Shown: positions 1 through 11,411 of the stretch, one piece after another
Position numbering within the stretch: position 1 is the first letter of the stretch
Layout: every line of letters starts with the position of its first letter
Assembly (NCBI GenBank): GCA_035771165.1
Contig: JAWNZC010000258.1
Coordinates: 434,001-498,000, forward strand
DNA length: 64,000 nucleotides
Direction: 5' to 3'
Origin: Paragorgia papillata
Taxonomy: Eukaryota > Cnidaria > Anthozoa > Scleralcyonacea > Coralliidae
Notes under the pieces: model-generated
The model's database searches: none
What the model was told of the DNA's origin: nothing
Seen by the model: only the letters and a program-made list of their open reading frames with translations
Made by a program: the position numbers and the translations under genes

Positions 1-324
1 CTACTCTTTGCTACAATGCTAGTCTCAAAAGCACATTAATATAAATAAGGTGATGACATGTTTCAATTAAGTTTTCAAACCATTACTGAAATACAAGAAT
101 TAGAAGGGAAAACCCTGAATGAATTTGAGCTACTTGCGCTACAAACACCTAGATATTAAGACTAGGAAAGAAAGGACAGCAGAAATATATTAATAAATAA
201 GATTCTAACAATAATAAAGGTCAGTCACCTTTCATTTGAAGACATGCCAATCGTGGCGAAGGTTGTTATTGTCGTATTTAATATTTATAAATAACTAGAA
301 AATAATTAAGGGAGAAAAATCTGC

Positions 325-582
325 TTACTTGAGAGCAGCACGTGGTTTCTTCTTGTCATTGTTGGCGTATATTACCACGTATATCTCATTGCCAAAATTC
401 CTTTGAAGCGTCTTGCCAATCTTGGTAAAATGCTCGGCTTTGCGCAAAGCATCCTTCGCTTGTTGACCCTCGAGTCGACGGTATTAAACTTCCCGTTTTA
501 TAAATCTCTCGCAACACAATCTCGTCGTTGTCCTTCAAAGCGAATACATCAAGATCTACTACGTTTGTTTAGACAAAGCCAT
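325..582 (-). pseudogene. small unknown protein gene, two frameshifts
   Basis: I do not recognise this protein. Read on the minus strand, an ATG at 582-580 opens a short frame. A second frame carries an acidic segment containing DVFALKDNDEIVLREIYK, and a third carries a basic segment containing HFTKIGKTLQRNFGNEIYVV and ends KKKPRAALK before TAA at 327-325. The three frames abut, so a single-base shift near 560 and another near 460 would account for them; composition is coding-like throughout (about 85 codons in all). It lies divergently from the DNA polymerase fragment at 1069, with a CCAAT-rich repeat between them, which suggests a shared promoter region in one ancestral element. An alternative is an exon pair with a short intron instead of the second shift. 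Confidence 0.35.
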
Positions 583-639
583 GTTCGAAACGAAAGAATC
601 CGCTTGTGCCTTGTAGTAAATATACGACCAGACTAGCGC

Positions 640-935
640 AAGTTAGTCAGAATCGTCACTGATCAGTCCACAAATCAGTCGAGAACTACAAAGTAAAACG
701 CCGCTAAACCAATCCGTGCTCTTCATAAAGAGCTACTGAAAAATTAAGCCAATCAGAAAGGGTGATACAAGGGGTCTAAATCCGTCGAGAAAGACAAAGA
801 AATCCGGCGAACACCCGGCAAACCAATCACAGATCGCTATAAAGGCTAATTTATAAATTCAACCAATCACAGCGGCTGATACAATAGCCTCAAATCCGTC
901 GAGAAAGAACAAAGTAAACCGCGCGACGCGGGTTA
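640..935. promoter_or_regulatory. diverged tandem repeat with CCAAT motifs
   Basis: About two and a half copies of a unit of roughly 110 bases recur, each with 'aaatccgtcgagaaag' or a variant followed by 'aaaccaatc'. At least four CCAAT-type motifs occur (near 708, 749, 824 and 863). It lies between two divergent coding remnants, so a bidirectional promoter is a reasonable inference, but no TATA box or transcription start is evident. Confidence 0.35.
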
Positions 936-1068
936 ACATGCCGGTCGGCAGTCTCACCTAATCGATTATCTCGGCGATCTCGAGACTGAGGGAAGAACGA
1001 TACGATAATTATTTTTTCTTGCGGATTTTTTTATACCTTAGTCGTATGACTTATTTGACTAAGGCTAA

Positions 1069-1526
1069 ATCCGCCCCTGCTGCCACATCTGTAAGAAAGG
1101 CTATGATAACATCGAAGACCATATCTGCGGAGATACGTGCAAGTTATGCCATATACAAAACTGTCCGATAACGAACTGGGTATTTTGCGAAGATTGCGGC
1201 CGGTTTTCCAAGAGCCAGGAATGTTTCGATCGACATAAAGCAGCGGTAGGTGATAAGCGACCAATTTGCGCATCCGTTGTGAAATGTCAACACTTCAACC
1301 ATGTGGTGAGGAGAGCTAACGAACAGCCTGAGAAACACAATTGCCGTGCGGACTTGTTCGATGTACCGTATGCCAGCAATACGTAGATCCTGAGGATCAC
1401 CAGTGTTACATTCAACCGGCAAAGAAAAGAAGAACTACTCATCAAACGCGATCGGACACGAATGATTTAGTAGATGACGAGGCGGAAGTTGGGGGAGACG
1501 AGAATGAAGATGACGGGGGCGAGGAG
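1069..1526 (+). pseudogene. zinc-finger segment of family B DNA polymerase (Polinton/virus-type), broken
   Basis: Two abutting plus-strand frames (1069-1386 and from about 1341) encode a cysteine/histidine-rich stretch typical of the region ahead of the exonuclease domain in 'organellar and viral' type B DNA polymerases of Polintons and related animal elements. Visible motifs are CCHICKKGY, CEDCGRFSKSQECFDRHK, then CTVCQQYVDPEDHQCYIQP and an acidic linker. The first frame stops at 1384-1386, and a single-base shift near 1345 separates it from the second. No exonuclease or palm motifs follow: an inverted-repeat element begins at 1527 and nothing resumes after it. A stop codon at 1066-1068 and a sequence resembling a dispersed repeat (compare 7911-7945) mark the left limit. 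It is a dead fragment; family assignment is from motif memory, not a search. Confidence 0.6.
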
Positions 1527-2572
1527 TCTCGAGGGGACGTCGAGCGCGCCGCGAAGCGGCGCGCGAGGAGATTGGGTAGAGGGAGAGAGAGACAGATTTG
1601 GCTCACTTGCAGCGCGCCAAAATTTACCGACCTGTTTTTGGGTCGGAGGCGTGTCTTTAGACTTGGCTTTACGTCATTAATCACCGCTCATTACAATGAA
1701 CCGGAATACAAAAAGTGACTTATTTCGTTGCTTGGGGTCTTCGGCTTGGGTACTTGTCAGTGAGTGTCACGATTTTTTTAGATGAATTCGTTTAAAGATG
1801 GTATTAGATATGGATTGCGCTTACTCGGATACGATGAAATTATGGACATGCAATGTGTGCCGAGGAACAGTAGTTTCTTCTGCTGTTTGGTCTGGAAAAA
1901 GTTTTCGACTACCTGGAGTTTCATACCGCGACAGTCTTGTCTTTGTTTTCTCACTAGGTCTGGAGTCCTTACATGCGTTTATTTGACTCTAACGATTCTT
2001 CTTCGGTAAATATCTTCTCCTTGGTCTCGTTGAACTTACTTCGAACTTCGCTTACTTTCTTTACCACATTGGCATTTTTTTTCAGCGCAGTTTCTACAGA
2101 TTATATTTGTTGATCGGGAAACCTCGTTGCTAACATCATGTTCCAAATATTTGACGCAAGCGGTTGTTTTCTTAAAGCTGGGTGAGAAAATCTTTCTTCT
2201 GAAATCAGCTTTAACGACTTTGCTACCACACAGAATACATATTGTTTCACTTGCTCTACCAAATAATGTTAAACGCGTTACAGTCTTCGTTGCAGTATTC
2301 TCTGAGTTTCTATTTGTCATGTTTCATATTGTGTCTTAACAGACATAACGCTGTTAAGGTTGAAACATGAAGCAAGATTACACTTCGGGCATCGGGCGAA
2401 GGTGATTAAACCGGAAAATGAAACACTGTGTCAACTTCATAAATTTTCGCGCCAAAATTTTATATGTGATAATTAGATTTTAAACGCTGCAAGTGAGCCA
2501 AGTCTGTTTCTCTCTCCCTCTCCCTATTCTCCTCGCACGCCGCTTCGCAGGGCGCTCGACGTCCCCTCGAGA
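1527..2572. mobile_element. 1.05 kb inverted-repeat DNA element
   Basis: Terminal inverted repeats of about 88 bases: 1527-1615 (starts tctcgaggggacgtcgagcg) matches the reverse complement of 2485-2572. Both ends begin TCTCGAGGGG. The interior holds a 94-codon minus-strand ORF, annotated separately. I see no clear target-site duplication, so the superfamily is undetermined. The left TIR extends the reading frame of the upstream polymerase fragment by chance. Confidence 0.65.
2036..2320 (-). CDS. small putative zinc-finger protein inside the inverted-repeat element
   Basis: A 94-codon ORF with two CxxC pairs (ICILCGSK near residue 32 and IICRNCAEKKCQCG near residue 74) separated by about 40 residues that include FRRKIFSPSFKKTTACVKYLE. 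This spacing resembles compact treble-clef or C4 fingers attached to transposase or transcription-factor N-termini. I do not recognise a specific family. Its place between matching terminal repeats suggests a remnant of an element-encoded protein; no catalytic domain is present. Confidence 0.35.
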   Translation of the reverse strand: MTNRNSENTATKTVTRLTLFGRASETICILCGSKVVKADFRRKIFSPSFKKTTACVKYLEHDVSNEVSRSTNIICRNCAEKKCQCGKESKRSSK

Positions 2573-2627
2573 AACAGACTTGATCCAAGTCTAGGTGTAT
2601 GAGTGGGATCAACCGTGCATGACTACC

Positions 2628-2769
2628 GAAGAGGATCAAAATTTGCGATTTCTGATTGGTTGAGCCCCGGGCGGACCTATGCGAAGACAGTACTGTTTGT
2701 TAATTGTTTGTCTTCGCAGAGGTCCGCACGGGCTTAACCAATCAGAAATTGCAAATTTTGATCCTCTTC
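2628..2769. repeat. hairpin-forming inverted repeat
   Basis: Arms 2628-2681 (gaagaggatcaaaatttgcg...) and about 2715-2769 (ending gcaaattttgatcctcttc) are near-perfect reverse complements around a short loop. It looks like a small foldback MITE. Confidence 0.7.
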
Positions 2770-3344
2770 AACGTTCAAGCTAACCGTTAATCCCGCTCAT
2801 AACCAAACGTTGTCGATAAGAAAATATTTTATGCCAATTACAGTTTTAAAGATTCAACGATACACTTAATAAACGGCTGTTGAGATTTTAAGCAACGAAA
2901 TACCGACGTATATAAAAGAAATTAAACGACGGTTCAAATTATTGAAATAAAATATTGCCGTTTCCAGCGGCGCTTCACTGATCAGAATAAAAGCTCGAGT
3001 AAAAGGACTACACTTGCGATATATCCACAACTGAAACACTGCCAGAGTCTAGACAGATCGAACGTCCGTGACCATGAATGATTCGTTATTATGATTTTAA
3101 TATTACGACTAAAAATCAACAAAGTAGCAAGGTGAGACAGCTGTTCCCGGCCCGCGACTATTAATCTATTCTTACTCCAAGTAAAGTCAAACAAGGATGA
3201 AACTTTTATACAATGCCGTCAATACACCATAAACTCTTCTCAACTCTTTTTAAAATTAGAAAATTTTCATATCCAACGCACCGTTTAAGTAGCACTCTGA
3301 ACTCAAACCTAAACCGACATGATGCGAATTACCTTCTGATTTGG
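2770..3344. other. no gene seen
   Basis: AT-rich sequence. The only open frame is a 70-codon minus-strand stretch without recognisable motifs, which I treat as chance. Confidence 0.5.
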
Positions 3345-3676
3345 AGTTAAATTCAGTTAAATTCATTCAAGATCAAATTTAACTCCATTATTAAGAGTAA
3401 TTTTTAACTCCATTATGCAGGAGTTAAAACAACTCCTGGAGTAGAATAATGTGGGTCAAAATAACTCCACTAATCTTACTCTAATGTTGGAGTTATTTCA
3501 ACTCCCTTGAAGGAGTTAAAATAACTCGACATGGAGTAAAATGAAAGGTAACTCCTCAGTTAGAGTTAAATCAACTCCGATATTGGAGTCAAAATAACTC
3601 TGAAATTTCTACTCTACCAAAAGGAGTTATTTTTACTCCCGTCATGGAGTTAAAATAACTCCTTGAAATTAACAGT
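3345..3676. repeat. GGAGTTA/TAACTCC repeat field
   Basis: At least fifteen occurrences of the heptamer GGAGTTA or its reverse complement TAACTCC at irregular spacing, many paired as short palindromes such as ggagttaaaataactcc at 3644-3662. Both orientations are intermixed, unlike a simple head-to-tail satellite. Confidence 0.7.
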
Positions 3677-3815
3677 GTACCAAACTTGTTGGATTTAGGA
3701 ATATTAAAATCAAGAAAAAGCTCGACTAATTTAGGATCAGTATTTATAAGATCATCAAAAATGTCCAAATTACGTACTTTATGAGGTATGTTTGTAAGAA
3801 CAAGATCCAAAATGT
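3677..3815 (-). pseudogene. LINE endonuclease scrap (CR1/L2 type)
   Basis: Minus-strand reading gives ILDLVLTNIPHKVRNLDIFD followed by KLVELFLDFNIPKSNK. This is the 'LDLxLTNxP...' block at the C-terminal end of the apurinic-type endonuclease domain in CR1-like LINEs. Only about 45 codons remain; the downstream side is replaced by the GGAGTTA field. Confidence 0.55.
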
Positions 3816-6800
3816 GTTCCTTCCTAGTTGGCCGATCACGGCGTCACAAATCAGCCAAATTCCTCCCATCGGCCTTGAATGCGCGCCGACTTTTAGGGTA
3901 CATGGTGTCAGCGGCTTATCGCAAAAAATGTCGCCAAAGAAGTCGCTCGTAAATGCTCTACATTTAGCATGGAAGTATAAGTTATTTATGAAACTTTTGT
4001 AGCTGGAAATGCAACTTATAAATGAAATATTAAACGTTTTTCCCTCTGAGCTGCAATTGAGCGTTTTCTCACCATATTTCCCTTTGATATTGCACATTTT
4101 ATGATGCGAGTATTACGTCAGTATTCGATTTTAAACGGGCGAACTAAAAGACGGACGACAACTTTAGTTGTCGATATTTTTAGCGAAATACTGTCGCATT
4201 TATCTCCCTTTTGTCGATTGCGAATATAGGAGCTGTGCCAAGAGAAATAGCCAATGTTGTGATTTTTTAACAGTTTTCTCGCCAATGAACGTGCAAAAGA
4301 TGAAGGCTTTAGGGCAAACACAAATTTTGTCCAAGCCAAAATGAGCGCAAAGTTTTAAACTACTGAATTATTCATGTTGAATGAAACGTTGTCAAGGTAA
4401 ACGTCGCTTTTAAATACGTATTTTTGTTGTACCTGTTGGTGTCCGCCATCTTGAAAATTGCCTTGTACTTCCGCGGCGGTAGTCTTCGTCAAGTGAGCAT
4501 TAAATGATCAAAGAACGATTATCATCGTGGAAAATGTGATATAAAATCTCCCAAAGACAGAGTTTTGAAAGTATTGACGAAAATGAGTGGTTTGTCTGAA
4601 GAAGAAAGAGCTAAAGACGTGTCATAGAAATGAATTTGTGAATATTAGCTTGACCAACGTAATAGCGGGAAGAGACCTTTAGCTTTGCCAAATCCATCTA
4701 TCCCGCGAAGTAGAAAAATATTCCATTTCGATAACTGCCGAAGCTCAAAGGCAAGCGCGTACAAATATATAATTATATAGTGTTGTTTGAACATTGGTAT
4801 ATAGTATATATTCTAAGGAAAATTGACTGAAATTCTCCAGTTTTAAAATATGTTGCTAATAATTTGTTACAGTGAGTTAACGAAACGTTTGCAGTAAGTC
4901 AAAATATATCCAGTTCCACATGTGTACCTTTAAAGATTAAATTAAATAAATGCTTAACATATTTTAATTGAATTTTGAAACATGTACCCTGTGAACTTTG
5001 GAATTTATTTCACAAATTTTACAATTTACCCTCCTCCCTCCCTGTAATAAAAAAAAATTCTCAATATAAAAGACATGGTATAGACATACCATCCAATGTG
5101 TGCTGGGGGTGTAAGTGGGTCTGTTTCAGCTGCCATGTCAAGCAACAGTGACCCTGGACTCAATGAAAGTGGATGTTGGAATTCATTTGGGCTCATTGTG
5201 ATTAGTTCTTTCATTCACTATTTCTGTTGGACAAATTTTTCTTTCCTCCCCCCCCCCCCCCCCCTCTCCATGCACACACACACATGGATGTACATCGTCG
5301 TATAAACAAATTGTACCTGTATATACAAGCACAATGCTTTAATAGCAACTACTAGAATTTGTATTTTGCCCAGGATAAACTCACCATGTAATTATAGGAA
5401 TTATACAGGAAAAATTAGGGTACAATACTACAATTATAACACTTGTGTTTTGCTTCCAATTTCAAACATGTACAGTTTAATACCCAAAAATATTATAGTT
5501 AAAGACCTGTACAGTTGCCTATAAAGTATTATAATTCATTATAGTGTATGATACCCCAAATCAAAACAACCAATAATTTTTGAATGATTATTTTGAGTAC
5601 TGAGCTATTATTGATTTGCTCAAAGTGGACTGTTCTTTAGAGATTCAATATATAGTGACATTTTACAGTAAAGGAGCTTATTAAAGCATGGTTTTAGATA
5701 TAGCCATAAGAGCAGACAGCATAGTTGCTCAGCTGAAAGGCACAATCATGGACAACACATTGGATCCACAAGCAATACATCTGCAAGACCATATGATCAA
5801 ACCAATATTCCTCTGGGTCTTACATCTATATGGAAACAATGTTTTAATACTGTTGTATTAAAAGTACAATACATTATTGCACTATTTGGAGCAGGCTGAG
5901 CCACTGGGGTTGTTTACCACAAAGACCCAAATATGGATAATTTAATGAGTCTATTTCAATATATGCATGGGAACCCTGGCCTTTTTGCACTGAAACCATA
6001 AAGCATTGCCCTGGAAAGTCATTTCACTAGCTAACAGCTGATTTTGGTCAACTGATAAGAATATTTTTCTGGATAGCTACTGCAGTCCAGGCAAGGTTTT
6101 AACAGTTATGACACTTATAATTATTAAAACACCTGGCCATACAAGTTTAATACAACAAAATTCACTGTACTACAGTAGATATTTATACATGTATGGTGAC
6201 AAAGAGAATACAAATTAACAGTTAATCAATCCCTGCAACGTTAAAATCTGCAATGCCATTATTTAAATATGATAGTTCTGTTTGTAAATTAAAACTTATC
6301 TCGACTGTCTCTGGCTCAATTTCTGGCTCAATTTAAACAAAATAGTAAAAGAGCTCTTCTCCAGCTCCTACACCAAATGCCCAGCAACATCACCGAACGA
6401 GTGTTCCTCGAATTAACAAATTTCGGTTTACCATCACACTTTAGTTGGTTGTCAAATTTTGCTGTAATACAATTTTTCCCACTGAATCTTGCTGAAGAAA
6501 AGATCCGAACTTGATTGTCGAAAATCCAGTGCTGACATCCGAGGAGATAGTTCCCCATAGGTTCTACGCAACACACAATATCAAATCCATCGGAATTGTA
6601 GTGGAAAAGTCTTATCGCTTGACTGATGTGCTTGAGGAATGAGGAAGAATACGAGCGTGGCGCTCAATCGCTCATATATAGTCTGTATTATCTGCTTCTT
6701 GTCGAGCGTATTACCGACTGTTAAGTCAGGCGACTTTCGGACGTCCGAATGTGTTGAAACCACGATTCTTCGGCCACGGATATCATTTCTACCGTCACGT

Positions 6801-6934
6801 CACTGAATTCCAATTTCCAAATTAAAAACCACATCATGTCTATGTCTTTCTAGCTTCTTTCAGCCATGTTTATTGAATATATCAGCTTCGCGCAGCGCGC
6901 GCGTCCACGCGAGGCCTGGAACTGAGCGATTCCA
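3816..6934. other. long non-coding stretch, no supported gene
   Basis: No ORF here has recognisable motifs. Visible items are a 'gtccgccatcttga' element at 4441-4455 of the kind common at animal promoters and repeat ends, a poly-C run of about 17 at 5250-5266 followed by a short CA run, and AT-rich DNA from 4740 to 6300. An 82-codon minus-strand ORF at 6328-6576 has no homology I can name. Confidence 0.5.
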
Positions 6935-7774
6935 AGTGGGAGAAAATTAAGGAATTTGTGACGCCGTGGATCAACTAATTGCCATAAAAAGTTATCACGA
7001 ACAACCTTGGCGAAATATTCTTACAGACGGTCGTTTCTTTTGCACGAATACGTTGTCCAATCCATTTCAGGGAGACTGAAGTCACCTAGGATGATAATCG
7101 ATCTGGGAAATTCGGGCCATCCTTGCATTTTTTAAACACTTTTTGAAAGCTTGCATATAATCGTGATTTGTTGAGGGAGGTCTATAAAAAACAACCACCA
7201 GGAATTTCTTCTTTTGAGTCGGTCTTACTTCACAGGCCAATATTTCAGCATCAGTCTCTAAGTCGATCCTACGTATCGAAAGCAACGGCTTCCTGACAGG
7301 CAACATAACGCCACCGCCACGTCCCGTAATCCTGTCCCGTCGATGAATACAAAAGTTAATATGAGACAATATTTCAGCGTCATTGATTGTTGGGTTTAGC
7401 CAAGTCTCCGTGATAGCAATTAAATCATATTCATTTGTAGACTCCAAAGCGGTTAAATCATTTACCTTGTTGACGATACTTCGAGAGTTAAAGTACAGAG
7501 CTTTTAGTTTATGATGTGATTTATCTGTAGAACTTTGCTGTCCAGGCCCAGGATTTATTTCAACATCATATCGTAGTAGTAGCACAGAACGGAATTTCGC
7601 CGTAGAATTTGGATAATAAGAACTTGGGCAACCACATAAATGGCAGAATTCAATGGCCTTCACCCTGAAATTCACTGTCAGTAGCCCGAGTAATAAAGTT
7701 TCAGAAACAAGAATTACGCATAACGTAGGAATGTGCAAATCATACATTGGGACACAAGGCGCCATTAAAAACAT
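6935..7774 (-). pseudogene. non-LTR retrotransposon ORF2, N-terminal part with 2A-like motif
   Basis: The 230-codon ORF (7774-7082) starts with a hydrophobic leader, then DVEINPGP (residues 70-77, 7544-7567), a 2A-like ribosome-skipping signature known upstream of some CR1/L2-type ORFs. An apurinic-type endonuclease domain follows: LYFNSRSIVNK, DLIAITETWLNP, RDRITGRGGGVML and VVFYRPPS. A frameshift near 7130 moves the next block (IIILGDFSLPEMDW) into another frame, and readable but stop-interrupted sequence continues to about 6935. No reverse transcriptase follows. The copy is therefore dead and truncated at its 3' side, an unusual state since LINEs normally lose the 5' end. Confidence 0.75.
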
Positions 7775-8055
7775 GTTTTAAGACTTTTAAAATTGTGCTC
7801 AAACGTGCTGTCAGAGTGCGGGAAACGCCGTTTCAGAGACCCAAAATTTTAAAATGTTCCACTGGGCGTATGCCCTCGGACCCCCTAAAAATGCGGGGGG
7901 GGGGGGGGGGGAATTTGACTAAGGTATAAACATTCCTAGATCCGCCCCCGACCTGTGCATCTGAGTACGAGTGTTCAAATCAAAATGTCATCATGCAAAG
8001 GGGGGGAGCGACCGCTCCCACCGCTCCCCCTCTGGCTACGCTGTCGTCCCTGTCT
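7775..8055. repeat. dispersed repeat with poly-G tract
   Basis: Contains 'tcggaccccctaaaaatgc' followed by about 17 G at 7892-7910, then 7930-8055, which is the reverse complement of 14831-14940 (cgtaaccagagggggagcgg... against ...ccgctccccctctggctacg). Similar 'aaaatgcaggaaatgccatt' and 'ggaccccct' blocks recur near 15130-15210 and 59635-59660. Confidence 0.6.
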
Positions 8056-9318
8056 GTTCTTATACTTATAGTAGCGATAATGGCGTATTCGGATAACGTT
8101 TGGCAAATAATTCAGTGGCGAAAAACCGACTCTCGAGGATAGAAATCTTTGCTCGGAGTTTAATCTGCCGTCTCGTCGTCTTCGAAAGTCGTCATATGGT
8201 TCGGTATTTAGTAAAAGCAGCAAAGCAATGACAAGGATTGATGTGCGAATGTGCAGAATACTTGTGAAATTATTTAGACCACCGAGGACGATTCGAGTTC
8301 AAAGTTAATATGCAGAAAGGGCGAGGTATTTCTCTTCAGACAAGAGTCAAAATATATATGCAAATTAGAATAAACGTTGTGTAGCCACAAACGAAGTGTG
8401 AAGGCTGGGAGCAGTATAAAATCCATTTAATTTTGAGAGCACGTAGGTACGACAGCGCGAGTGAGTATGGAATTTTATACTGTTGTCAGTTCAGATTAAA
8501 AATAGTTGAGAAATTTACTACCATTAACGCGAGTATCACATTTCGAATTTGCAAATTCGAGGTTATATATATATATATTCATTTTCCAGTTTCAAAGCGA
8601 AAAATCTCAATGAACAAAGAGTGGTTGATATTAAACCTCTCGGAAACGCCGCTAAAATGTGGTCCTCAACGGACGATATTTATAATGGCTAATATTATAT
8701 TATAGGCACACAACTAAGATAACAATGCAGAGTGACAAGGAAAATAACCGGCCAAAAATTGGCAACAAAAAATAGCTGCGCAGAAAATCTTATGAACGCT
8801 ATATTTTAACTGATGTCGTTTTTCCTGATATAAAAATAGACGTATATAAGAAAGTTATATTTACACTTAATTCATGATTTGTTGCTTTGACGGACGTAGT
8901 CGTGCGGCCAGACACGGCGTTAAAATATCGGCTATGAGAAAAGGTACCTCTACTTCCAGATATTATCAAAATCAAATTCCTTAAGATTCTCGTTCGCATG
9001 CCACACAATACTGAACCATCCAAACGTTTGCAAAGACGCCGTTTGCGGGCTGATTTCATCTCGTCTGCGATGGATGACTTTATAATAGTTGAAAGCGCAC
9101 TGTTTGCCGCTCGAATTATTCTTTTCTTCTTAAATTTCGGTCAACAAAAACTCGTGAATTCGGCAGGAAGCTGGGTCATGTCTTCCTGTGATTTTGGTAG
9201 AAGAAACTGCGCGGGAGCTTCTGCTGTTGTTATTTCTTGAACCAGAACGTCTTTAATTATTACCGCAATACCTGTTTTCAATTTCCTCGAAGATACCAAA
9301 TGTATTCTAATTTATTAC
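8056..9318. other. no gene seen
   Basis: Open frames of up to 90 codons lack motifs and codon bias. A short palindromic repeat of the 'GGGCCT...AGGCCC' type follows at 9333-9383 and belongs to the dispersed family listed at 36053. Confidence 0.45.
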
Positions 9319-9384
9319 ACGTGATTACACCAAAGGGCCTTTTCGCGCTGCCTCTCCGCAAAAGGCCCTGGAGACGAGGTTGGC

Positions 9385-9965
9385 AAAATTTCAAAATTTC
9401 AAAATTGCAAATTCGTAAAATCGCAAACGTTTTGAAAAATTTTGAAAAACTGAAAAATATTGGAAAAAATTTGAAAATTTAAAAAATTCCAAATTTAAAA
9501 AACCGCAAAATCGCAAAAAAAGTTTCCAAACTTTTGAAAAATTTTGAATAACTTATTTGAAAAATTTTATTAAACTTTCAAATTTGCAAAACTGCAAAAT
9601 TTCGAAATTGCAAAATCGTAAAATCGCAAAAAAATTTTTACAAAATTATAAAATTGCAAAATTTCAAAATGTCTGAAAACAGATGAAAAATTTTTTTAAA
9701 AATTTTGCCAAAGTTGCAAACGCGTAAATCTAAAAAAATATTGAAAAAAATTTACAAAATTGCAAATTTACAAAATTGCAATATTTCAAAATTGCCAAGT
9801 CGAAAACATTTTTTGAAAACTTTTGAAAAATTTCGAAAATTGCAAAATTTCAAAATTACAAAATTGCACATTACGAATCGAAAATAATTTTTGAAAAGTT
9901 TGGAAAAATTTTGAGAAACTTTTGAAAAATTCTGAAAATTTGCAAAATTTCAAAATTGCAATGCC
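9385..9965. repeat. fuzzy AT-rich repeat
   Basis: About 580 bases made of variants of 'tgcaaaatttcaaaat' and 'ttttgaaaaa' with a rough period of 9-10 or multiples. Units drift strongly, so it is an old or self-generating low-complexity array. ORFs inside it (lysine/asparagine-rich) are composition artefacts. Confidence 0.7.
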
Positions 9966-10173
9966 AAAAGTAGAATGCCTATGACGGGTGATGTCACAGG
10001 GAACGTATAAATCAGTTCACAAAACTAGATGGCTGGATTTTCAACTCCTACAGCGGCTTGGCAAGTTAGAAAATACTTCGTGTATTAAAATTCAAGCAAA
10101 TTCATTACACCGCAGCCTATAGTATTGTGGGCTCGCATTCTGATAAGGTAAAAAAATAAACAAATACTAATTA

Positions 10174-10262
10174 ATCCTAAACCTAACCTAATCCTAACCA
10201 TTACCCTAACCCTACTCCTAACCCTAACCCTAACCTTAACCGTAAACCTAACCATAAAACTA
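10174..10262. repeat. degenerate telomere-like repeat
   Basis: About 15 imperfect copies of CCTAAC or CCCTAA (for example 'accctaaccctactcctaa') in an interstitial position. TTAGGG is the animal telomere unit, but heavy divergence and internal location argue against a real telomere. Confidence 0.65.
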
Positions 10263-11411
10263 ATCGTAATAATTGCCGCCATCTTGAAACCTCCTGATCA
10301 CGGATATCATTTAGCCATTACCATTTAGCCATGACCATTACCATATGCCTAGCCGATATGCCCTGATGGGAACCCGAATAAAAATAGAGAAAGGGAGGAA
10401 ACTCTTAACGTTTAATCGTTCGATGTGCCCCGCAACATCTGGTGACGGAGGTGCAAAAATACCGGAAGCGAATGGGTAATGACCTCACTAGACAAGTTGA
10501 CCGTTGGAAATTTCAAGGAGATTTCAAAACATAAATACGTCGAACACAGAAAAACATTTTTTTTGTTTCTAAATGGTAAGATCTTTGAATATTAATTAAG
10601 TGCATTCATACGTGTACGTAAACATATTTCGATGATCTGATCATATAAAAGCTTGGGCCAAAGTAGAACTTTGATTAAATTTTATGCGTATAAATATGAC
10701 TATAAATTTGTTCATACTTTGAGTTACACGGGTGAAGCTTTACTGAAACACTGAAGTGTGACGTTTGACACAGTAAATAGACCTCTAGCCCAAAAACTGC
10801 AGAACACTTAATTTACTTTATTTCTTTTTTGTTTGTAAAATGATATGGGCGAATCAATATGAGAATTTGAGAATTGAGATCTCGTGAAAAGCTAAGACCG
10901 CTGATTTAGTTATAAGTGGAAAGGACAATCATTTCTTAAAATAACTTGGGGAAACCACTTTCTGTCATGCTCATATCAACAAATACGTAATTTCTGTCAC
11001 CAGGTGTTGCGGTGCACATCGTACGAAAACAATCTGTAAATTTTGGTCGCCAAATATGCAGGTTTAACAAACATTTCTACAAATATCTTGCACGATTTGG
11101 TGAGAATATACAATTTTTAGATAGGATACTTAAAATAGGGATTTTTTGTTGAATCTCATACGAGTTAGAGCAATTTGAACAAAATAGCCATCGGCGGGTT
11201 CCTCCCTGATCAATCAGCACGCATGTGAGCCCACAATTTTTAGGCTGCGGTGTAATGAATTTGCTTGAATTTTAATACACGAAGTATTTGCTAACTTGCC
11301 AAGTACGAGTTGAAAATCCAGCCATCCAGGTTTGTGAATTGATTCATAAGTTGTCAAAGGTATTAAGACGTTCAGTAAATGTAACTCATATTTGACTTCT
11401 CTGCTCCCTGT

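Noticed and set aside
1341..1718. 125-codon plus-strand ORF as an independent gene
   Set aside because: Its first part is the polymerase zinc-finger fragment and its second part is the TIR of the inserted element.
8998..9240. 80-codon ORF with a basic start
   Set aside because: No domain, no codon bias, and it ends in repeat-like DNA.
10174..10262. Chromosome end
   Set aside because: Telomere-like units are degenerate, short and flanked by ordinary repeats on both sides.
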